DNA of 64,000 nucleotides from JAEZVV01 sp036652035 (lineage in GTDB: Bacteria > Pseudomonadota > Gammaproteobacteria > Burkholderiales > Burkholderiaceae_F): NCBI GenBank assembly GCA_036652035.1, contig JAVVWR010000001.1, forward strand, positions 70,316 to 134,315. The letters run 5' to 3'. Below the pieces are notes generated by a model, which was not told the origin of the DNA, searched no databases, and saw nothing but the letters and a program-made list of their open reading frames with translations. This document shows, piece after piece, positions 42,434-51,116 of the stretch; position 1 is the stretch's first letter; each line of letters opens with the position of its first letter. A program made the position numbers and the translations under genes.

Positions 42434-42922
42434 GCCCGGGCCGCGGGCATGACGGCGCGGTGACCGCCGTCACACAGCTCTCCGCCACGCGCGCCCGACA
42501 CTGCAAAATGCGCTCCCCGCGGCACGGTGCCGCGGGCCCTCGGAGCGCCGCTCATGACCCATGCCGTCACCGTTCCCAGCGCGCTCGCCGGGTTCGTCCG
42601 TCGGGAGTGGCTGTGATGTTTCCGCTGAGCGGGCAAATCCTCGGCGGCCTGAGCTTTGGCGCCGGCTCTTCATCATCGGCGGCTACTGCCCCGGCACCGG
42701 GATCGCAAGGCCATGGTGGACCGCGAGCTTCATCGCCCCCCTGATCTTGACCGCGCGGGGCATGAGCCGGCTCGAGACGAAATTCAGCGGTCTGCGGCCG
42801 CCTCGCTGATTGCCGGTCAACCTGCCAGCCGCCCATCGCGTTATCCCTCAAGCCCGGCAGGCATCGAAGCGGACTGTCGTCCAGCCGAGCGCCTGCCAAC
42901 CCCACCTCTGGAGATCTGCACC
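42434..42922. other. Gene-poor region between cheZ and the Lys/Glu-rich protein
   Basis: 489 bp with no intact gene. It contains hairpins at 42450-42472 (8-bp stem) and 42516-42536 (9-bp stem CCCGCGGCA, 3-nt loop), neither followed by a T-run, and a remnant with similarity to YeeE/YedE transporters at about 42613-42715. Confidence 0.6.
42613..42715 (+). pseudogene. Fragment of a YeeE/YedE-family transporter with a frameshift
   Basis: One frame reads FPLSGQILGGLSFGAG (from 42619) and, after a shift at about 42667, another frame reads FIIGGYCPGTGIA. Joined, they give the second-half signature of YeeE/YedE (thiosulfate-uptake type) membrane proteins, in which GGL-FGAGF-x-x-GGYCPGT is characteristic. 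The rest of the gene is missing on both sides. Short length makes this a tentative call. Confidence 0.5.
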
Positions 42923-43117
42923 ATGTTCAAGCTGCTCACCGCCACCTTCCTCGCCCTCTTTGCCCTGGCTCAGGCCCCCGCCTTTGCCCAGGAAAAGAAG
43001 GAAGAGCCGAAGAAGGAAGTGAAGAAAGAAGAAACCAAGAAGCCCGACGCCAACGTTGAGCCCAAGGCCGAGGAAAAGAAGGAAGAAAAGAAGAAGGAAA
43101 AGAAGGGCGGCTGCTAA
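42923..43117 (+). CDS. Small exported Lys/Glu-rich protein ending in GGC
   Basis: 64 aa. Clear signal peptide (MFKLLTATFLALFALAQAPAFA) followed by about 42 residues made almost only of Lys and Glu with some Pro, Ala, Asn and Asp (EKKEEPKKEVKKEETKK and so on), ending KKGGC. CTGGAG precedes the ATG. No family recognised. The mature part should be an unfolded or single-helix polyampholyte in the periplasm; the only Cys is the last residue. It is followed by a terminator-like hairpin, which supports a real, separately transcribed gene. Confidence 0.65.
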   Translation: MFKLLTATFLALFALAQAPAFAQEKKEEPKKEVKKEETKKPDANVEPKAEEKKEEKKKEKKGGC

Positions 43118-43144
43118 GTCACAGCCAGTCTTAGCCTTCGAACC

Positions 43145-43167
43145 AGGGCCGCTCGTTGAGCGGCCCT
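43145..43167 (+). terminator. Terminator-like hairpin after the Lys/Glu-rich gene
   Basis: AGGGCCGCTC, loop GTT, GAGCGGCCCT: 10-bp perfect stem followed by only a short T tract. Confidence 0.5.
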
Positions 43168-43264
43168 TGGCGTTGGGGCGCTTGCCATCGCTCGTCCCGC
43201 CCGGGCTGCGGATCGGCGGACTAAGGTCTAAGCTCAAAACTCGCTTATCTGCCGGGACTCTTCG

Positions 43265-43630
43265 ATGACACGCCCCCGCCTTCTGGCCGCCCTGCCCCTG
43301 ATTGCTGCCTTGGCGGCCTGCGCTCCCGACGCCTGGCAGAACGTGCGGGCGGTCGAGTTCAACGCCTACCTTGACCGGGCCCAGGCTGAATGCCAGCCCT
43401 TGTGGATCGGCCCCTTGCTGATGAACACCCTGCCACCGCTCGACGGCATGGATGTCTACGACGCCTGGCTCGACTCCACCTCGCGGCTCTTCTATGGCCG
43501 CATTACGCCAGACCAATACCGCAGTTTCGTTCTCGGCCAATGGCCCGGCGCGCGGACCGAGGCGAGCGTCAAGTGCCTGCTCGCCAAGCTGCCCAAGGAC
43601 CGGCCGACGGCGCCGACGGGATCCTGGTGA
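43265..43630 (+). CDS. Hypothetical lipoprotein
   Basis: 121 aa. Lipoprotein signal peptide ending in the lipobox LAAC (Cys near residue 19). The mature part contains FNAYLDRAQAECQPLWIGPL, YDAWLDSTSRLFYGRITPDQ and SFVLGQWPGARTEASVKCLL. Two further Cys may form a disulfide. No known family recognised. Position after the Lys/Glu-rich gene and convergent with the aldo/keto reductase gives no clear function. Confidence 0.75.
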   Translation: MTRPRLLAALPLIAALAACAPDAWQNVRAVEFNAYLDRAQAECQPLWIGPLLMNTLPPLDGMDVYDAWLDSTSRLFYGRITPDQYRSFVLGQWPGARTEASVKCLLAKLPKDRPTAPTGSW

Positions 43631-43645
43631 GGCCTTGCTCGCCGC

Positions 43646-44674
43646 TCAAACGTGGCCGAGCACCGGATGCGGCTGGTAGGGCGATTCCAGCCGCGCCACG
43701 TCTTCCGCGCTGAGAGTCAGTTCCAGCGCAGCCACTGCCTGCTCAAGCTGCTCGACGCTGCTCACGCCAAGGATGGGAGCACTCACGCCCGGGCGTGACG
43801 CGAGCCAGGCGTAGGCCAGGCTGGCGTTGCTCACGCCGCGCTCGGCCGCCAGCCGAGTGAGAGCGTCCACCACGGCGAAGTCATCGTCGCGGTAATAGAG
43901 CTTCTGAGCGATGTCGTCGGTCGCGGCGCGCGCGGTGGCGCCCGCAGCCTGATCGCCGCGCGCACGGTTTCCGGCCAGAAAACCACGCGCCAAGGGGCTC
44001 CAGGGAATCACGCCGACACCGGTGTCGCGGCAGTACGGAATCATCTCCCGCTCTTCCTCGCGGTAGACCAGGTTGTAGTGGTTCTGCATCGAGATGAAGC
44101 GGGTCCAGCCGTTGCGCTGCGCCGCCGCCTGCAGCTTGGCGAACTGCCAGGTGTACATGCTCGAGGCGCCGATGTAGCGCGCCTTGCCGGCGCGGACCAC
44201 GTCGTGCAGTGCCTCCATCGTTTCTTCGACCGGAACCGTGGGGTCGAAGCGGTGGATCTGGTAGAGGTCGACGTAGTCGAGCTTGAGCCGGGAGAGGCTG
44301 GCGTCGATCGCCGCCAGGATGTGTTTTCTTGAGAGGCCGCTGCTATTGGGCGTCACCGCCGGCTTGGGGCCGGGTGCGTTGCCGCCCTTGAAGGCGAGAT
44401 CGACCGGGTAGAACACCTTGGTCGCCACCACCATCTCGTCGCGCCGGCCGTATTCGCGCAGCAGGCGTCCGGTGATCTCTTCGCTCACACCGGCCGAATA
44501 CATGTCGGCGGTATCGAAGAAGTTGATGCCGAGCTCGATCGCCCGCCGCACCACCGGCCGCCCTTCTTCTTCGCTGCGAATCCAGGGCCGCCAGGCCGCG
44601 CTGCCCCAGGTCATCATGCCCAGCGCCAGGCGCGAAACCGTGAGCCCGCTGGCGCCCAAGTGCGTGGTCTGCAT
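43646..44674 (-). CDS. Aldo/keto reductase
   Basis: 342 aa NADPH-dependent oxidoreductase of the aldo/keto reductase superfamily. Catalytic tetrad visible: Asp in FFDTADMYSAGVSEEITGRL, Tyr in the same stretch, Lys in VVATKVFYPVD, His in YQIHRFDP. C-terminal cofactor region PGVSAPILGVSSVEQLEQAV. The sequence resembles the YajO/Tas-like group that acts on small aldehydes and ketones; substrate unknown. Starts directly after the stop of the 92-aa gene. Confidence 0.93.
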   Translation of the reverse strand: MQTTHLGASGLTVSRLALGMMTWGSAAWRPWIRSEEEGRPVVRRAIELGINFFDTADMYSAGVSEEITGRLLREYGRRDEMVVATKVFYPVDLAFKGGNAPGPKPAVTPNSSGLSRKHILAAIDASLSRLKLDYVDLYQIHRFDPTVPVEETMEALHDVVRAGKARYIGASSMYTWQFAKLQAAAQRNGWTRFISMQNHYNLVYREEEREMIPYCRDTGVGVIPWSPLARGFLAGNRARGDQAAGATARAATDDIAQKLYYRDDDFAVVDALTRLAAERGVSNASLAYAWLASRPGVSAPILGVSSVEQLEQAVAALELTLSAEDVARLESPYQPHPVLGHV

Positions 44675-44953
44675 TCAGAGTCCCAGGATCCGGCCGAGCC
44701 AGGTCACGTAATAGTTGGTCGCCACCACGTCGTCGTAGATCTCGGGCTGGAGACGTTCCTGCAAACCTTCGAGGCCTTGCTTGACAGCCGCAGGCTCGTC
44801 CGAGCCGAGAGCGATGCGCAATTGCTCGACTTCGGCGCGCAAGGTGGCCACATCGGCCGAGCCTTGCTTGAGCTTGGATAGATCGGTCTCGAGCTGATCG
44901 ATCAGCGCCGCGACTTCGTCGTAATCAACCTGTTTGGGGATGCTGTCTGTCAT
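44675..44953 (-). CDS. Hypothetical coiled-coil protein
   Basis: 92 aa from ATG 44951-44953. VAALIDQLETDLSKLKQGSA and VATLRAEVEQLRIALG suggest a coiled coil; the conserved-looking end is LQERLQPEIYDDVVATNYYV then TWLGRILGL. Soluble, no signal peptide. Family not recognised. Directly upstream of the aldo/keto reductase, so probably co-transcribed. Confidence 0.7.
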   Translation of the reverse strand: MTDSIPKQVDYDEVAALIDQLETDLSKLKQGSADVATLRAEVEQLRIALGSDEPAAVKQGLEGLQERLQPEIYDDVVATNYYVTWLGRILGL

Positions 44954-44994
44954 TACTGCCTCCGCGGGAAGGTCCCGGTTAAGACCACAGTGTA

Positions 44995-45204
44995 GGCAAA
45001 GGACAAGACGGCGCGCTTGGACCCAGGTCAGCCAATGCGCCGATCCGCGNNNNNNNNNNNNNNNNNNNNNNNNNNNNNNNNNNNNNNNNNNNNNNNNNNN
45101 NNNNNNNNNNNNNNNNNNNNNNNNNNNNNNNNNNNNNNNNNNNNNNNNNGGCAAAGGACAAGACGGCGCGCTTGGACCCAGGTCAGCCAATGCGCCGATC
45201 CGCG
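44995..45204. repeat. 55-bp direct repeat flanking the N run: overlap of two contigs
   Basis: The 55 bases at 44995-45049 are identical to 45150-45204, directly on both sides of the 100 N. This is what is expected if two contigs overlapping by one k-mer of 55 were joined with a default gap. It is most likely an assembly artefact and not a biological repeat. Confidence 0.9.
45050..45149. other. Assembly gap (100 N)
   Basis: Exactly 100 N between identical 55-bp flanks; the true gap is probably minus 55 bases. Confidence 0.95.
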
Positions 45205-45268
45205 TCGGTCTCCCTTTCCGGGAAAGCCACGCGCGGCCTGGCCTGGCGCCCAGCCGCGCGCCGGTCGA

Positions 45269-48200
45269 TCAGACCCGTTCGCGATCGGCCATGTAGCGCT
45301 TGATCACGGCCAGCAGTTCCTCTTCCTGATAGGGCTTGCCGAGGTACTCGTTGACGCCCAGCTCGAAGGCCGTCGAACGATGCTTGTCGGCGGTGCGCGA
45401 GGTGATCATCACGATCGGAATGCCGGCGGTGGCACGGCTGCTGCGCACATGGCGGGTCAGATCGAAGCCGTCCATGCGCGGCATCTCGATATCGACCAGC
45501 AGGATGTCGGGCCGCACATCCTGCAGCTGGCGCAGGGCGTCGACGCCGTCCTTGGCGAGCAACACTTCCCAGCCCTGACGTTCGAGCAGGCGCTGAGTGA
45601 CGCGGCGCACCGTGATCGAATCGTCAACCACCATCACGACCGGTGCCGCCGGCGCGGCCGGCTCCAGGCTGGCGACCGGCTCGAAGACCGGTGCGGGCTC
45701 CGGCGCCCGGGTGATGAACTGCACCGGGTTGATGATCAGAACCACCTCGCCGTTGCCAAGAATGGTCGCGCCAAGAATGCCGGCCAGGCGCGCCACCTGG
45801 GCGCCGACGTTCTTGACCACCACTTCCTGGTTGCTCGAAACATCGTCAACCGAGATCGCCAGGCGATCTTCGCCCGAGCGCACCAGCACCACCGGGATCG
45901 GTTTATGCGGCAGCGGCCCCACCTCGTCGTCGATGAGCTGGGCCAAGGGCCGCAACACCACCGGACCGGCCGGCGGCAGATCGATCACGCCCTCGGCCAG
46001 CGACTGCTCCAGCAACATCGGCCGCAGGCGGCGCACCTGCTCGACCATCGCCGCCGGAATCGCCCAGCGGCGCTGCCCCACGGTCGCCAGCACCACCTGG
46101 GTGACGGCCAGCGTGAGCGGCAGGTAGAGCGTGAAGCGGGTACCGCGGCCGGCATCGCTCGCGACCGTGACGCGGCCGCCAAAGCTCGCCAGCTCGGAGC
46201 GCACCACGTCCATGCCGACACCACGACCGGCCAGCTCGGTGATCTCGTCAACCGTGGTGAAGCCGGGCGCGAAAATCAGATCCATCAGCTCGCGCTCGCT
46301 GAGTTCCTGACCGGCGGCCACCACGCCGCGCGCGGCCGCGCGCTCGCGGATGCGGTCGAGCGCCAAGCCCGCGCCATCGTCGGCAAAGGTGACGATGATT
46401 TCGTTGCCTTCCTGCCGCACCTCGATCTTGAGTTCGCCGAGCTCGGGCTTGCCCGCCTGCTCGCGCGCGGCCGGCCGTTCGACCCCGTGGACGATCGCAT
46501 TGCGCACCAGGTGTTCGAAGGGCGCGGCCATGCGCTCCAGCACCCCGCGGTCGATTTCGGTCGCGCCGCCGCGAATTTCAAGATGGACCCGCTTGTCGAG
46601 CTCCTTGGCGGTCTGGCGGGCGACCCGGTAAAGCCGCTCGGACACATTGGAAAAAGGGACCAGGCGAACCCGCATCAGCTGCTGCTGCAGGTCGCGCGTC
46701 AGGCGCGACTGGCTCACCAGGTCGTGTTCGGCCATTTGCAGGCCCTTGACCATGTTGCCGTGAACCAGGGCCACGTCTTCGACCGATTCGGCGAGCAGCC
46801 GGGTGAGCTCCTGCAGACGGGTGAAGCGGTCGAACTCAAGCGGATCGAAGTTCTCGGACTCGCGCGACAGGTGTTCGCCGCGCGCCGAGATCTGCGCTTC
46901 GGCCTGGATGCTGACCTCGCGCAACTGGCCGCGCAGGCGGGCGATGTTCTCGGTCAGGTCGGTGAGCGAGGCGCGCATCGTGCCCACCTCGTTCTCGAGC
47001 TTGGAGCGGGCAATCGCCACCTCGCCCGCCTGATCGACCAGCCGGTCGAGCACATCGGCGCGCACCCGGATGAAGGAGGCCGCCGCGGCGGGCGCCGCGA
47101 GCTCGACCACGCCGCTGGCGGCCGGCTCGGCTGCCAGCGCCGGCTCGCCGCTCACCGCCGTCACACCGTCGGCCACCGGAGCGATGGGCGCTACCGGGGC
47201 CGGAATCTGGAGCGCGTCAAAAAGCTGGAGCGCGCGGTCGTACTGCGTCTGGAGTTGATCGACAACCTCGGCCGGCACCCGGCCCGCCAAGATCGAGTTC
47301 TCGATCCGGGTTTCCATCGCGTGGACCAGCTCGCCCAGGCGCATCGCCCCCGCCATCCGTGCCGATCCCTTGACCGTGTGCAGGCGTCGCATCAGGGCCC
47401 GCGCCACCTCGCGGTTGTCGGGGTCCTCGCTCAAGGCGCGCAGGTCGGCGCCGATCGCGGGCAGTTGCTCGTGGCTCTCGACCACAAAGATATCGAGCAG
47501 TTCAGGATCGATCTCGTCACGCAGCTTGCTGTCGGCGTCGTCAAGTTCGAGCGGCGGAGCATCGATCGCCACCCGCTCGGCGGAATCGAGCCCGGTCAGT
47601 GGCAGGGGCGCGGGTTCGATCAAGGCCAAAGAGCCGAAGTCACCGAAATCGTCGAGATCGGTCAAGGCCAGCGCCGCGTCAACCTGGCTGAACGCGACGT
47701 CATCGAGCGCCGGCGCGGCTTCGATCTCGAAAGTCTCGAACTCCTCGGGCGCAGCCAGGCTTTCGTTGGCGGGCTCCCCCACCTCAAGGTGTTCGGCCAG
47801 AGCGCCGTCGGCCGTGAGCGGCGGCATGCCCGCTTCGACCGCCGGCTCGCCCTCGGCGTGCAGCGCGGCGTGCGCCCGCACCTGGATCAGCAGGTCGTGC
47901 ACGGCCGCGGCCTCGAGCGGGGCTTCGTCCGGGTACACGCCGGCGGAGAACTGGTGAAGCATGCCGCGCATGCGGTCGGTCACGCGCTCGAGCGTGTCGA
48001 ACTGCGGCGGTGCGAACTCGAAGTGACGGCTCGGCCCGAGGATCGACAGCTCGTGCATCAAATCGTCAAGCGGACCGGCAATCGAAAGCACCGGCCCCAG
48101 GCCGACGGTGGCCGTGATTCCCGCGAGCGAATGCGCCCGCCGCGCCGATTGCGCCGTCACGCTGCGACCAGGCTCGTAGCGCCACTCGGCCATGTCCTGC

Positions 48201-50977
48201 GCCAACACGCGCATGCATTCATCGGCCTCGGTCAGGAACACCGAATACAGACCATGGCTGATCTCGAGCGGGCCGATGCGGCGCACTTCCTCGCGCCGCG
48301 GCTCCTCGAGCAGCGCCGGCAAGGATTCCTCGGGCAGCTCGCCGGGCGCCGCCGCCGCGGTGGCGATCGAAGCGTCGAGATCGTCAAAGTTGAAATCGGG
48401 CAGCTCGCTGTCTTCGGCCGATTCGCTCGGCACCGGAGCGGAGACGGAAACGAGCTCGGTCTCAAGCCGGAAAGCACCGCCTTCGCGCACGCGGCTCGCG
48501 GCCAGGACCAGCGGCTCGAAGTCAAGCGCAGCCGCCGGGTTGCTCTCGATCGCATCGACCCAGCCGGCCATCACATGGCGCGCCGCCACCGCCAGCTGGA
48601 TCAGATCGTCGGTCGCGGGGCGCTCTTGCGCCAGCCACAGGTTGAAACACTGTTCGGCCGCCCACGCACCTTCGCCGAACGGCTTCAAACCCACCATCCG
48701 GCTCGATCCCTTGAGCGTATGGAAGGCACGTCGAACGTTGGTGATGGTGGTCTTGTCCGACGGGTGCCGGCGCATCTCGGCCAGCTCGCCGTCGATGGTC
48801 TCGAGTACCTCGCGCGCTTCCTCGACAAAAATCGCCAACAGTTCGAGGTCGGCGGCCGCCTGGGTCGCGGGCAAGGGCGCCGACGGCGTCACGGCGTCGG
48901 CGCCCGCCGTGGGCGCGAACAGGGCAAGGAGTTGCGCCGCCACCTCGAGACCGGCGCCATCGCGCAGGCGGGCCAGCAGGGGCTGAGCACGGACTGCCAG
49001 CGTCTTGAGGGCGGCGTCGTCGAGAATCTCTGCTTCCTGCGCCAGCAGCGGCAGCAAGCGGCCGAGTTCGCCCAGCGCGGCGGTTTGCGCCGCGGCGTCG
49101 GGAAAGCCGGCGAGCGTGAACGCGGCGGATTCGGCCGCCGCGCGGTTGGCGCGTGCGACGGATTCGACGTTGTCGGGCGCGGCCACCCCGTCATTGGCCG
49201 GCTCGACCGCGACGGTTTCCGGCGCCGGCAGCAATTCGTCGTCGGGCGCGGCGAGCTTGGCCGCCGGCACACCGATCGCCGCTGAAAACGCACCGTCATC
49301 GGCGCCAAACTGGAAGACCCCCGCCGGACGCTGCGCTCCCTCACGCAATTCTTCGACAAAAAATCCCAGAGCCCCCAGGCTTTGCGCCACGCGATCAAAC
49401 GCCGCGGACTCGGCCACGGACTGCGGGTCGCACCAGCGCCGCACCGCCGCCTGCGCCTCGCGCAGCGCCGCGACCGGCGCTGCGTGGCCAAGCACGGCGA
49501 GAGCGCCGGCGATCTGATCGAATTGCGAGTCGGTCGCCGCCAGATCGGCGCGGCCGGCCGCCGGGTCGCGGAAGAAGGCGTCAAGCCGCTGCTCGATCTC
49601 GCGCAGCAGGGTCTGGGTTTCAGCGACCAGACTCGCGAGCGCGGAACGGTCCTGCTCGCGCCGCGCCAGCTCGGAGAGCCAGGGCAGCGTGTCGGCCAGC
49701 GCCTGGCCGCTCGCGGCCGCGTGCAGGCGTTGCGCCATCGCCACCGCGCGCGGGGCGTAATCCGGATCGAGCTGCGGCAAGGCCGCGATGCCGAGGTCGA
49801 TAAAGAGCATCGCCTGGGCGAGTTCGAGCGCCAGCGTCTCGCGGGCGGCCTCGGGCAGACCCGGCCAGGTCGCCGCAGCCGCGTTGACGGCGGCAATCAC
49901 CTCGGCCACCGGAGCGGCATCGAGCCGCGCCGCGGCACTCGCGGCCAACTTCATCTCGTGCTGGAACGCAGCCACCGTGCCGACGCCCTCGACCAGGGCC
50001 GACCAGGCGCTCTTGGCTGTGGCGATGGCCTCGGCCAGCTGTTCGGTGGCGCGGGCGTCACGCGGCGTCAGCGTGGGGGTTTCGAAGTCCGGCGGGATCA
50101 GGCTGTCGAGCGCGTAGAGCGAGCGCACCTCGGCCACCCGCGGCAAGGCCGGATCGGCGCGGCCGACAAAAAACAAGGTGTCGACCATCAGCCGTTCGGC
50201 CACCGCGCCGCTGCCTTCGATCATTCGGCGCAGCTGCAGGTTGATCCGGGCGAGCAGTCGCTTCACGTCGAGATCGACGGCCAGGCCGCCCTCGGCGAGC
50301 GCTTCGAGCAGGGCGTGGGTGACCCACCAGAAGCTGCGCGCCAGCCCGCGCTGCGGCATGTATTCGAGATCCTCGAGCGCATCCTGCATCTGGCGGCGCG
50401 GTGACGGATCTTGCGGATTGCGCAGGAAACCCAGCAGACCGGACTCGAAACGCGAACGCCGCACCCGCAATTCGTCGGTGGTGAGGCCGCGCGGCTGCAC
50501 CTGGTGAAACGGCGGGCGCCGGGTGAGATCGGGGAACAACAGATCGGCGGCCTGGGCACGCGCACCCGGGGTCAGCGCCTGAACGTCGCGGAAGTAAGGA
50601 AAGAGCAGCAGTGGCTGGTTGGCGCGACCCGCGAGCAATCCTTCCAGATACGCAATGATGCCGATCAGGGCACGATCGATGGAGCGCACCGAACTCGCCG
50701 TGCACAGCTCGGGCTCGTCTTCGTAGCGGCGCAGGATCTGTTCGACCGCGTCGGCCACCAGCGCCACCCCGCGCAGATCGAGCAGCTGCAAGGCTCCGTT
50801 GGCTTGATGCACACGGTCACGCGCGCGCCGCAACCGTTCGATGTCGCGGCGATCGCCCAGGAACTCTTCGCTCGCCTTCGCGGCGGCCGCCAGCGAATTG
50901 CGAATCTCGCCGATCACCCACGCGAGCGGGGCGATGTTGGCGGCGGGGGCCATGGGGCTGTCGGTGCTCTCAATCAT
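45269..50977 (-). CDS. chpA: ChpA/PilL: hybrid chemosensory kinase of the type IV pilus system
   Basis: 1902 aa from ATG 50975-50977 with GAGAGG upstream. CheA-like kinase of the Chp (Pil) pathway controlling twitching. Order: an N-terminal Hpt-like helical region with H57 in VHQANGALQLLDL (lacks the usual Lys); further helical repeats to about 650; Hpt with H753 (FHTLKGSSRMVG); Hpt-like with H949 (AHSLAGITATVG); Hpt with H1200 (LHTVKGSARMAG); dimerisation; HATPase (N box HLVRNAIVHGVE, DDGAGL, GRGVGMDVV); CheW-like domain; C-terminal receiver with phosphoacceptor D1829 in LVDIEMPRMDG. The Pseudomonas ChpA is built similarly with more phosphotransfer sites. Downstream of pilJ. Confidence 0.95.
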   Translation of the reverse strand: MIESTDSPMAPAANIAPLAWVIGEIRNSLAAAAKASEEFLGDRRDIERLRRARDRVHQANGALQLLDLRGVALVADAVEQILRRYEDEPELCTASSVRSIDRALIGIIAYLEGLLAGRANQPLLLFPYFRDVQALTPGARAQAADLLFPDLTRRPPFHQVQPRGLTTDELRVRRSRFESGLLGFLRNPQDPSPRRQMQDALEDLEYMPQRGLARSFWWVTHALLEALAEGGLAVDLDVKRLLARINLQLRRMIEGSGAVAERLMVDTLFFVGRADPALPRVAEVRSLYALDSLIPPDFETPTLTPRDARATEQLAEAIATAKSAWSALVEGVGTVAAFQHEMKLAASAAARLDAAPVAEVIAAVNAAAATWPGLPEAARETLALELAQAMLFIDLGIAALPQLDPDYAPRAVAMAQRLHAAASGQALADTLPWLSELARREQDRSALASLVAETQTLLREIEQRLDAFFRDPAAGRADLAATDSQFDQIAGALAVLGHAAPVAALREAQAAVRRWCDPQSVAESAAFDRVAQSLGALGFFVEELREGAQRPAGVFQFGADDGAFSAAIGVPAAKLAAPDDELLPAPETVAVEPANDGVAAPDNVESVARANRAAAESAAFTLAGFPDAAAQTAALGELGRLLPLLAQEAEILDDAALKTLAVRAQPLLARLRDGAGLEVAAQLLALFAPTAGADAVTPSAPLPATQAAADLELLAIFVEEAREVLETIDGELAEMRRHPSDKTTITNVRRAFHTLKGSSRMVGLKPFGEGAWAAEQCFNLWLAQERPATDDLIQLAVAARHVMAGWVDAIESNPAAALDFEPLVLAASRVREGGAFRLETELVSVSAPVPSESAEDSELPDFNFDDLDASIATAAAAPGELPEESLPALLEEPRREEVRRIGPLEISHGLYSVFLTEADECMRVLAQDMAEWRYEPGRSVTAQSARRAHSLAGITATVGLGPVLSIAGPLDDLMHELSILGPSRHFEFAPPQFDTLERVTDRMRGMLHQFSAGVYPDEAPLEAAAVHDLLIQVRAHAALHAEGEPAVEAGMPPLTADGALAEHLEVGEPANESLAAPEEFETFEIEAAPALDDVAFSQVDAALALTDLDDFGDFGSLALIEPAPLPLTGLDSAERVAIDAPPLELDDADSKLRDEIDPELLDIFVVESHEQLPAIGADLRALSEDPDNREVARALMRRLHTVKGSARMAGAMRLGELVHAMETRIENSILAGRVPAEVVDQLQTQYDRALQLFDALQIPAPVAPIAPVADGVTAVSGEPALAAEPAASGVVELAAPAAAASFIRVRADVLDRLVDQAGEVAIARSKLENEVGTMRASLTDLTENIARLRGQLREVSIQAEAQISARGEHLSRESENFDPLEFDRFTRLQELTRLLAESVEDVALVHGNMVKGLQMAEHDLVSQSRLTRDLQQQLMRVRLVPFSNVSERLYRVARQTAKELDKRVHLEIRGGATEIDRGVLERMAAPFEHLVRNAIVHGVERPAAREQAGKPELGELKIEVRQEGNEIIVTFADDGAGLALDRIRERAAARGVVAAGQELSERELMDLIFAPGFTTVDEITELAGRGVGMDVVRSELASFGGRVTVASDAGRGTRFTLYLPLTLAVTQVVLATVGQRRWAIPAAMVEQVRRLRPMLLEQSLAEGVIDLPPAGPVVLRPLAQLIDDEVGPLPHKPIPVVLVRSGEDRLAISVDDVSSNQEVVVKNVGAQVARLAGILGATILGNGEVVLIINPVQFITRAPEPAPVFEPVASLEPAAPAAPVVMVVDDSITVRRVTQRLLERQGWEVLLAKDGVDALRQLQDVRPDILLVDIEMPRMDGFDLTRHVRSSRATAGIPIVMITSRTADKHRSTAFELGVNEYLGKPYQEEELLAVIKRYMADRERV

Positions 50978-51028
50978 GCTTGCCTCTCGGGCCGGCAGCG
51001 ACACTTGCGCCGCCAACCGTGATGCGCA

Positions 51029-51051
51029 CGCGCCGGGCAGGTCCCGGCGCG
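51029..51051. other. Stem-loop between pilJ and chpA
   Basis: 9-bp perfect stem (CGCGCCGGG / CCCGGCGCG) with a 5-nt loop and no T-run. It may reduce read-through or stabilise the pilJ part of the transcript. Confidence 0.5.
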
Positions 51052-51116
51052 CTCTGATGTTTCTATCGGCGTTGGGCCGGGTTCACTGTGCGTCACGCCC
51101 GGCACCTCGCTGCTCT

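Larger units (their letters stand above)
44954..45268. other. Intergenic region with an assembly gap
   Basis: 315 positions as given, of which 100 are N and 55 are a duplicated flank; the real length is likely about 160 bp. It lies between the 92-aa gene (minus start) and the chpA stop. Nothing else recognised. Confidence 0.7.

Noticed and set aside
42516..42536. 9-bp stem hairpin as the cheZ terminator
   Set aside because: No T-run follows and it lies 80 nt after the stop; kept only as a structural remark.
44995..45204. 55-bp direct repeat as an attachment site or mobile-element target duplication
   Set aside because: It abuts the N run exactly on both sides and no integrase or transposase gene is nearby; contig overlap explains it.
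45017..49285. Very long open frame on the plus strand opposite chpA
   Set aside because: It runs through the N gap, has composition typical of an antisense frame in high-GC DNA (rich in R, H, Q, D) and shows no family similarity, whereas the minus strand encodes an unmistakable kinase.
51063..51089. GCCGATAG on the minus strand before chpA, as a FliA -10 box
   Set aside because: At the correct 11-nt spacing the -35 position reads ACAGTGAA, which does not resemble TAAAGTTT; chpA is also expected to be transcribed with pilGHIJ.
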